Assembly: GCA_009699665.1 (NCBI GenBank)
Contig: WLNS01000094.1
Coordinates: 1-5,235 of the forward strand
DNA length: 5,235 nucleotides
Direction: 5' to 3'
Origin: Actinomycetota bacterium
Lineage (GTDB): Bacteria; Actinomycetota; Actinomycetes; Actinomycetales; Microbacteriaceae
Under the pieces are notes generated by a model. The model did no database searches. It worked only from the letters and a program-made list of their open reading frames with translations, and was not told the DNA's origin. The position numbers were made by a program, and so were the translations under genes. Shown here in pieces: positions 1 through 4,197 of the stretch (positions within the stretch are counted from its first letter, which is position 1; each line of letters starts with the position of its first letter).

Positions 1-179
1 GGCGAAACAACCGAGTCCATGGGGGCGGCCAGCACCGGAATCTCAAACTGGTAGGCGTCGATGGTCCACACAGTGCTCACATCGCGGGGGTCGCGCGTGC
101 GACGTGACGGAACAACGGCGATGTCGTCAAAAGCGTAAGCACGGCGCGCGCGCTTTCCGCGCCCAATTTCAGTTTCCAC
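1..179 (-). CDS. guaB3: GuaB3 family IMP dehydrogenase-related protein, N-terminal part (cut by window edge)
   Basis: I translated the minus strand from a GTG at 179; 59 complete codons are visible before the gene leaves the window. The N-terminus contains EIGRGKRARRAYAFDDIAVV, then PSRRTRDP at about residues 24-31 and APMDSVVS at 52-59. This is the typical opening of actinobacterial GuaB3, and APMDSVVS matches the SAMDTVTE segment of GuaB. GuaB3 proteins are IMPDH-fold (beta/alpha barrel) enzymes without the CBS pair; cyanobacterial members are reported to have IMP dehydrogenase activity, while the role in actinobacteria is less settled. An in-frame TAG four codons upstream makes this GTG the only plausible start. 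A GGAG lies only 2 nt from the GTG and a GGTAGG about 8 nt away, so the ribosome site is not ideal. It begins 29 nt after the guaB stop with no hairpin between them, so it is probably cotranscribed with guaB. Catalytic cysteine and C-terminus are outside the window. Confidence 0.93.
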   Translation of the reverse strand, partial: METEIGRGKRARRAYAFDDIAVVPSRRTRDPRDVSTVWTIDAYQFEIPVLAAPMDSVVS

Positions 180-208
180 TGCTCCAGCCTACCGAGCGGG
201 GCTGAAGA

Positions 209-1711
209 CTACCTGCGGTAGTTTGGCGCTTCGACAATCATTTGCACGTCGTGCGGGTGGGATTCTTTGAGGCCCGCCGGCGTGATGCGCACAAACTTGC
301 CCTTGGCTTTGAGCTCAGGAATGGTGCGCGCTCCCACATAGAACATTGTCTGGCGGAGTCCCCCGACGAGTTGATACGCCATGGCCGCCAGCGGCCCGCG
401 GTAAGCCACGCGACCCTCAATTCCCTCGGCAATGAGCATGTCATCGGAGGGTACGTCGGCCTGAAAATATCGATCCCTCGAATACGAGGTGCGTTCGCCT
501 CGGGTCTGCAGGGCACCCAAAGATCCCATGCCGCGATACATCTTGTATTGCTTGCCGCCCTCGAATACCAGATCACCCGGGCTCTCGTCACAACCGGCAA
601 AAAGCGAACCCAGCATCACCGAATCGGCTCCGGCCACGAGCGCCTTGGCAATGTCACCGGAATACTGCAGCCCGCCGTCGGCGATGACCGGAATACCCTG
701 TGGCCCGGCGGCCTTAGCTGCCTCGAAGATGGCCGTGATTTGGGGCACACCCACGCCCGCGACAACGCGCGTCGTACAGATGGATCCTGGACCCACGCCC
801 ACCTTGATGGCATCGACACCCGCGTCAATAAGCGCCTTCGCCCCCGACTGGGTGGCCACGTTGCCCCCGATGACGTCGATATGGGCAAATGCCTTGTCTT
901 TCTTGATACGTCGAATGATGTCGAGCACACCCGAGCTCTCACCGTTGGCCGTATCGACCACAAGCACGTCGACACCGGCATCGAGCAGTGCCGAGGCCCG
1001 CTCCCAGGCGTCGCCAAAGAATCCGATGGCCGCGCCCACGCGCAGACGCCCCGCGTCGTCCTTCGTTGCATCCGGGTACTGCTCAGACTTGTCGAAGTCT
1101 TTCGTCGTGATGAGTCCGGTGAGTTTTCCCGCCTTGTCGATGATGGGTAGCTTCTCAATCTTGTGTTTGGCCAGCAGCGCCATCGCCTCTTCACGATTCA
1201 CGCCCACATGCGCGGTCACCAGGTTTTCGTGCGTCATGATTTCGCGCACCGTGATGCGGGCCTTCTCGGCCTCCGGCACAAAACGCATATCGCGATTGGT
1301 GATAATTCCCACAAGCAAACCGTTCGCATCGATAACCGGCAAACCACTAATTCGGAACTGGCCGCAGAGCGCATCGACGTCGGCAACTGTGGCCTCAACC
1401 GTCGTGGTTACCGGATTCGTGATCATTCCCGATTCGGAACGCTTGACTTTGTCGACCTGCGCGGACTGATCGTCGACTGACAGGTTGCGGTGCACGATGC
1501 CCAGCCCGCCCTGACGAGCCATAGCGATTGCCATGCGTGATTCGGTCACCGTATCCATGGCGCTCGACACGAGAGGCTTGGCAACACTGATGCGGCGCGT
1601 GACACGCGAGGTGGTATCGGCATCAGAAGGAATCACATCGGTGAGACCGGGCAGCAACAGCACATCGTCGTACGTGAGTCCAACAAAACCAAAAGGGTCG
1701 GGCTCGGCCAT
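209..1711 (-). CDS. guaB: Inosine-5'-monophosphate dehydrogenase (EC 1.1.1.205)
   Basis: Oxidises IMP to XMP with NAD+, the committed step of GMP synthesis in the cytoplasm. The 500-residue product has the usual bacterial length. The N-terminal barrel part includes GLTYDDVLLLPG (11-22) and SSAMDTVTESRMA (49-61). Two CBS domains span about 98-215, beginning at MITNPVT and ending before DKSEQYP; they normally bind adenine nucleotides or set allosteric control. The barrel resumes with GAAIG (227-231), IGGNVAT (281-287) and the catalytic loop GVGPGSICTTR with nucleophile Cys312. DGGLQYSGDI (345-354), GSLFAG, and YRGMGSLGA (392-400) form the phosphate and IMP sites. The mobile flap SRDRYFQ carries Arg414-Tyr415, the expected base pair of catalytic flap residues. 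The ATG at 1711 is preceded by GGAG with a 4-nt gap. The substrate loop reads DTANGESSG (253-261) where many bacterial enzymes have DTAHGHS. It follows the lipoprotein gene by 37 nt and precedes guaB3. Confidence 0.98.
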   Translation of the reverse strand: MAEPDPFGFVGLTYDDVLLLPGLTDVIPSDADTTSRVTRRISVAKPLVSSAMDTVTESRMAIAMARQGGLGIVHRNLSVDDQSAQVDKVKRSESGMITNPVTTTVEATVADVDALCGQFRISGLPVIDANGLLVGIITNRDMRFVPEAEKARITVREIMTHENLVTAHVGVNREEAMALLAKHKIEKLPIIDKAGKLTGLITTKDFDKSEQYPDATKDDAGRLRVGAAIGFFGDAWERASALLDAGVDVLVVDTANGESSGVLDIIRRIKKDKAFAHIDVIGGNVATQSGAKALIDAGVDAIKVGVGPGSICTTRVVAGVGVPQITAIFEAAKAAGPQGIPVIADGGLQYSGDIAKALVAGADSVMLGSLFAGCDESPGDLVFEGGKQYKMYRGMGSLGALQTRGERTSYSRDRYFQADVPSDDMLIAEGIEGRVAYRGPLAAMAYQLVGGLRQTMFYVGARTIPELKAKGKFVRITPAGLKESHPHDVQMIVEAPNYRR

Positions 1712-1745
1712 GATTCTCCGTTCGCGGTAAAAGCCTCAGTACCTC

Positions 1746-1751
1746 ATATTA
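1746..1751 (-). promoter_or_regulatory. Candidate -10 box of an internal guaB promoter
   Basis: On the minus strand TAATAT (1751 to 1746) overlaps the TAA stop of the lipoprotein gene. It fits the TANNNT pattern and would start a transcript near 1739 with a leader of about 28 nt that includes the guaB ribosome site. No good -35 hexamer is visible 16-18 nt upstream. A housekeeping gene such as guaB would be expected to have its own start, but this is a weak motif match only. Confidence 0.28.
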
Positions 1752-2648
1752 AGACCCGAAGGTAACCACGCCGACACGGGCGTCGTAGGCCATGCGGCCG
1801 GCAGGGCCGATGTACTTGATGGCGCGGTTATCCTTCAGAACCGTGAGGCACTCGGCGAAGTCGGTGCACACAACATCACCCGTGGTGATTTGCTCGAGGC
1901 CTCTCATTAGCGACGGTCCGGCGTCGTCCTTCGCGACAGTGGCGGCGAGGGCCAGCGCAATGACCAACTGATAACTTTCTGCGCCGTAAGTGAAGTCACT
2001 GAGGAAGGGGTTCGACGTCTTGAGCCGAGCCACAAAGGCCTCACTCGGCGTGGCCGGCACACCGGGCTTATGCGTGGGCTGCGCCGACGCGGTGACCACC
2101 GGGGCCACAGACGACGGCACGGGAGTCGCCAAAGCCGTCGTCTTGCCCGATGGTTTCGGCGTCACTTTGCCCGTCGGTGAGGGAGGTGCTGAGGCATCGG
2201 GGTAAGGACTAGCAGTAGGCGTCGTGAGATTTTTGACAGTGCCGATGGCGGTGACGGCGACCTTGGCCGAGGCGGCGGGGGCCACAAGTGCAGCGACGGC
2301 CTCAGGATTTGCCGTCACAATCGCGGCATCTACCTTGAGCGTGGTGGCGGCGTCGGTGAGCGTTGCCGGCGCGCTGTCCGTGCGATGCCAGACGACGACA
2401 GGAGCGCCCAACACGCCGCCAGCCTCGTTAAGCTCTCGCACCGCGAGCTCCGTGCCCGCCTCTTGCGCCGCTGAGAAGCTCGCTAATGGTCCCGTCGTTT
2501 CGAGAAGGTCAACAATCCCCAGTTTCTTGTCACCCAGCGGTGTGGCAACAGCCGTGGGTGTTGGGAGCGGCGCTGCCGCGGGCGCGCATCCGGCAAGCAC
2601 CGCAACCGCCATGACGACAGCAGGAAGGGCCAGCAGGCGTGACGACAT
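1749..2648 (-). CDS. Putative lipoprotein related to type I (branched-chain amino acid type) ABC substrate-binding proteins, shortened
   Basis: 299 residues with a lipoprotein signal: short Arg-containing n-region, hydrophobic core, and lipobox LAGC with Cys21 as the predicted lipidated residue, so the mature protein should sit on the outer face of the membrane. Residues 43-136 resemble the first lobe of Peripla_BP_6-type proteins: LGIVDLLETTGPLASFSAAQ, then ELAVRELNEAGGVLGAPVVV, typical of the strand-helix opening of LivJ-like proteins. Residues about 141-203 are a low-complexity linker rich in Pro, Thr, Ser and Ala. Residues 204-299 resemble the family C-terminus: FTYGAESYQLVIALALAA, a Cys261-Cys267 pair as in the usual disulfide loop, then IKYIGPAGRMAYD. 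Family members are usually near 400 residues, so most of the second lobe appears absent. The ATG lies 7 nt after the rarD stop, and AGGA at 2657-2654 overlaps that stop, suggesting translational coupling. No permease or ATPase gene is nearby; ligand and transport role are unknown. Confidence 0.85.
   Translation of the reverse strand: MSSRLLALPAVVMAVAVLAGCAPAAAPLPTPTAVATPLGDKKLGIVDLLETTGPLASFSAAQEAGTELAVRELNEAGGVLGAPVVVWHRTDSAPATLTDAATTLKVDAAIVTANPEAVAALVAPAASAKVAVTAIGTVKNLTTPTASPYPDASAPPSPTGKVTPKPSGKTTALATPVPSSVAPVVTASAQPTHKPGVPATPSEAFVARLKTSNPFLSDFTYGAESYQLVIALALAATVAKDDAGPSLMRGLEQITTGDVVCTDFAECLTVLKDNRAIKYIGPAGRMAYDARVGVVTFGS
2040..2228 (-). other. Pro/Thr/Ser/Ala-rich low-complexity linker within the lipoprotein
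   Basis: This stretch encodes about residues 141-203. It is dominated by Pro, Thr, Ser, Ala and Val, with scattered Lys (161, 165, 169, 193) and no predicted helix or strand pattern. Runs such as SAPPSPTGKVTPKPSGKTT and ATPVPSSVAPVV are typical of flexible extracytoplasmic linkers. The reading frame passes through without interruption, so it is a coding feature and not an assembly fault visible here. It sits exactly where the second lobe of a substrate-binding protein would start. Confidence 0.8.
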
Positions 2649-2655
2649 CGGTTTC

Positions 2656-3639
2656 CTATTCGGGCAATGGCTCGTTTATTTCTTCCAGCCTATTGCCGCG
2701 CGTGCGTCCACGTTGCGAACCGGGCTGTCTGGCCGCCCACAGCATGTCTACCGTCAAAGCCACCAGAGCAATCCAGACCAGAATGAATCCGGCCCACTGA
2801 AGGGGCTGCATGACTTCGTGGAAGAAATAAATTCCTAAAAGAAAACTGCTCACCGGAGTAAAAAATTGAATCATGCCAATCACCGACAAGGGGAGTCGCT
2901 TGGCGCCGGCGGCGAACATCAGCAGGGGAATTGCGGTGAGGACCCCCGACAACACCATAAGAACGGCATGCCCGGTTCCCATGCGAAAAATATCTAGGCC
3001 CGTCGACTGCCCCACGACAAAAAACTGCACGATGGCCACCGGCAGAAGCCAGGCCGTCTCAAAAGCAAAGCCGTCGATCGCGTTCACCCGCCCACCGAGG
3101 CGTTTCTTGACCATGCCGTACAGCCCGAAAGACCCGCCCAGTACAAGGGGAATGGCCAAGGTAAAAATGCTGAGGCCAAAAGCCAAAATCACCACAGCCA
3201 CAAGACCGAGTGCCACGGCGATCCACTGCACCCGACGCAACCGCTCGCGAAAGAAAATCACGCCGAGGGCAACGCTCACCAGAGGGCTGATGAAATAACC
3301 GAGTGACGTTTCAACGACAAGGTTCGCATTGACCGCCAGAATGAAAACTTCCCAGTTGAGAAAGATGAGGCAACCGGCAAGGGCCAGGCCAAAAAGAACT
3401 CGGGGCTCGCGAAACACGTTCGCCACGCGTCTCCACCCTCGCGTCAGCGTGATCAATATCAGGCAAAAGGCGAGAGAAAAGACCACCCGATAAACGACGA
3501 CCTCGAAAGGATTCGCGGGCATGAGCGCCGCGAAATAAAGAGGGAAAAGTCCCCAGACGCCATATGCGCCCACGGCAAAGGCGAGGCCGGCCCCGAATTG
3601 GGACGAGCCATTGCGGCTGAGACCCGCTGAGGATGCCAT
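2656..3639 (-). CDS. rarD: EamA family transporter, RarD type
   Basis: 327 residues, a drug/metabolite-superfamily inner-membrane protein of the RarD group (family length about 300). About ten hydrophobic segments can be placed near residues 15-36, 44-66, 81-101, 104-123, 137-156, 157-176, 192-210, 225-243, 252-271 and 280-299. RarD-type signatures include GVWGLFPLYF (27-36), VVYRVVFSL (48-56), the NWEVFI segment, ETSLGYFISPLVSVALG (110-126), GSFGLYGMVKK (169-179), and AIPLLMFAAGAKRLPLS followed by GMIQFFTP (236-262). The C-terminal tail is short, Arg-rich then acidic, and probably cytoplasmic. E. coli RarD is linked to chloramphenicol resistance by prediction only; the substrate is not known. 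The ATG at 3639 has no good Shine-Dalgarno but has a -10 box 6 nt upstream, so the mRNA is probably leaderless. It appears to head the rarD-lipoprotein-guaB-guaB3 series. Confidence 0.95.
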   Translation of the reverse strand: MASSAGLSRNGSSQFGAGLAFAVGAYGVWGLFPLYFAALMPANPFEVVVYRVVFSLAFCLILITLTRGWRRVANVFREPRVLFGLALAGCLIFLNWEVFILAVNANLVVETSLGYFISPLVSVALGVIFFRERLRRVQWIAVALGLVAVVILAFGLSIFTLAIPLVLGGSFGLYGMVKKRLGGRVNAIDGFAFETAWLLPVAIVQFFVVGQSTGLDIFRMGTGHAVLMVLSGVLTAIPLLMFAAGAKRLPLSVIGMIQFFTPVSSFLLGIYFFHEVMQPLQWAGFILVWIALVALTVDMLWAARQPGSQRGRTRGNRLEEINEPLPE

Positions 3640-3645
3640 TACTTG

Positions 3646-3651
3646 AGCCTA
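3646..3651 (-). promoter_or_regulatory. -10 box of rarD promoter, leaderless type
   Basis: On the minus strand TAGGCT (3651 to 3646) is followed by CAAGTA and then the ATG of rarD. The 6-nt distance puts the transcription start on or next to the A of the ATG, the arrangement seen in many actinobacterial leaderless genes. The hexamer 17 nt upstream is CTGCCC, a poor -35, which is common for actinobacterial promoters. It lies just past the groES terminator, so rarD needs its own start. Confidence 0.6.
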
Positions 3652-3677
3652 GGGCGTGCCGGGGTCGCGGGCAGATG

Positions 3678-3711
3678 ACAAAACCCCGGCCATCACTGAC
3701 CGGGGTTTTGT
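3678..3711 (-). terminator. Rho-independent terminator downstream of groES
   Basis: A perfect 12-bp inverted repeat (ACAAAACCCCGG at 3678-3689 and CCGGGGTTTTGT at 3700-3711) encloses a 10-nt loop. Read on the minus strand, the GC-rich stem core ends in TTTTGT, 14 nt after the groES stop, as expected for an intrinsic terminator. The A-run on the other side makes it symmetric, so it could also stop plus-strand transcription, but no plus-strand gene ends here. Confidence 0.9.
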
Positions 3712-3725
3712 GAGTTTGCGCGTCG

Positions 3726-4022
3726 TTAGGAAACGACGATGGCGAGCACGTCACGAGCCGACAGCACGAGATACTCCTCGCCGCCGTACTTCACTTCGGT
3801 GCCACCGTACTTCGAGTAGAGAACCTTGTCGCCCACCGAAACATCCAGGGGAACACGGTTGCCGTTGTCGTCGATGCGACCGGGGCCCACGGCGACAACT
3901 TCGCCCTCCTGTGGCTTTTCCTTGGCGGTGTCTGGGATAACAAGTCCCGAAGCGGTCACTTGCTCCGCCTCGACCTGCTTCACAACGATGCGATCCTCGA
4001 GCGGCTTAATGGAAACCGACAC
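3726..4022 (-). CDS. groES: Co-chaperonin GroES (Hsp10)
   Basis: 98 residues, the normal GroES length. Caps the GroEL folding chamber in the cytoplasm as a heptamer. SIKPLEDRIVVK opens the beta-barrel; the mobile loop spans about 17-35 with the GroEL-contacting hydrophobic tripeptide L27-V28-I29 in SGLVIPD; the roof loop is about 47-61 (GPGRIDDNGNRVPLDV); VGDKVLYSKYGGTEVKYGGEEYLVLSARDVLAIV completes the barrel in pieces typical of the family. The start is a GTG at 4022, chosen because it gives the conserved N-terminus and is preceded by AAAGAGG with a 6-nt gap. groEL does not follow: the gene ends in a terminator and the next gene is rarD, so groEL must lie elsewhere. Two CIRCE operators upstream indicate control by HrcA and heat induction. 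Confidence 0.98.
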   Translation of the reverse strand: MSVSIKPLEDRIVVKQVEAEQVTASGLVIPDTAKEKPQEGEVVAVGPGRIDDNGNRVPLDVSVGDKVLYSKYGGTEVKYGGEEYLVLSARDVLAIVVS

Positions 4023-4028
4023 GGTTGA

Positions 4029-4033
4029 CCTCT
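4029..4033 (-). promoter_or_regulatory. Ribosome binding site of groES supporting a GTG start
   Basis: Minus-strand AGAGG (4033 to 4029), within AAGAAAGAGG, lies 6 nt before the GTG at 4022. This is the best Shine-Dalgarno in the window and decides the non-ATG start. Confidence 0.8.
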
Positions 4034-4055
4034 TTCTTATCGAAAATTGACGTAA

Positions 4056-4082
4056 TTAGCACCCGACGGGTGCGAGTGCTAA
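4056..4082 (-). promoter_or_regulatory. CIRCE operator 1 (HrcA site), groES-proximal
   Basis: Read on the minus strand the site is TTAGCACTC, a 9-nt spacer, then GGGTGCTAA. The CIRCE consensus is TTAGCACTC-N9-GAGTGCTAA, so 17 of 18 arm bases match, with the only change in the second arm. CIRCE is bound by the repressor HrcA, whose DNA binding is matured by GroEL, giving heat-inducible chaperonin expression. It lies 34 nt before the groES start codon, inside the leader if the promoter at 4100-4129 is right. Confidence 0.94.
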
Positions 4083-4099
4083 TAATGAGTTTACGACGT

Positions 4100-4129
4100 C
4101 ACCTAGCACTCGCGCAAAGCGAGTGCCAA
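4100..4129 (-). promoter_or_regulatory. Candidate groES promoter embedded in CIRCE 2
   Basis: On the minus strand TTGGCA (4129 to 4124) matches five of six bases of the -35 consensus and is followed after 18 nt by TAGGTG (4105 to 4100), a TAGG-type -10 as in actinobacterial housekeeping promoters, though its last base is not T. The predicted start is near 4093, giving a leader of about 70 nt containing CIRCE 1. Another possible -10, CATTAT just before CIRCE 1, has no matching -35. Confidence 0.5.
4103..4129 (-). promoter_or_regulatory. CIRCE operator 2 (HrcA site), groES-distal
   Basis: Minus-strand arms are TTGGCACTC and GAGTGCTAG around a 9-nt spacer; 16 of 18 arm bases match the CIRCE consensus. 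The centre is 47 bp from the centre of operator 1 and the two sites are separated by 20 bp. It overlaps the likely -35 and spacer of the groES promoter, so HrcA bound here should block RNA polymerase directly. Confidence 0.88.
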
Positions 4130-4184
4130 TTCGATGGTGCGGCAGACCTGCTTGCGCCACACCATTACGGTTGAAATTGACCGC

Positions 4185-4190
4185 TAGCGT
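4185..4190 (+). promoter_or_regulatory. -10 box of the methyltransferase promoter, probably leaderless
   Basis: TAGCGT (4185-4190) fits TANNNT and is followed by 7 nt and the ATG at 4198, so transcription should begin at or within a base of the start codon. No convincing -35 is seen 16-18 nt upstream. A short GTGGA before the ATG could serve as a weak Shine-Dalgarno if the transcript starts earlier. Confidence 0.5.
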
Positions 4191-4197
4191 GGACAAT

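Noticed and set aside
242..1469. Long plus-strand open frames of 302 and 326 codons opposite guaB
   Set aside because: They are antisense to an unmistakable full-length IMPDH, and their translations are rich in Arg, Ser, Pro and His with no recognisable domain. High-GC codon bias readily produces such frames.
1712..1748. Purine riboswitch upstream of guaB
   Set aside because: Only 37 nt separate the two coding regions, too short for an aptamer plus expression platform, and no conserved riboswitch core is visible.
2040..2228. Lipoprotein linker as a tandem repeat or a sign of frameshift
   Set aside because: No repeating unit is seen; the frame is continuous and the downstream part still matches the family's C-terminus, so it is a low-complexity linker rather than a shifted frame.
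2224..2838. Plus-strand frame of 204 codons opposite the lipoprotein and rarD end
   Set aside because: It spans two convincing minus-strand genes and their junction; the Ala/Thr/Ser-rich translation mirrors the lipoprotein's composition and has no domain.
3641..3660. ACTTGAG near the rarD start as half of a HAIR (HspR) operator
   Set aside because: The partner half-site ACTCAAG at the required 7-nt spacing is absent, and rarD is not a known heat-shock gene.
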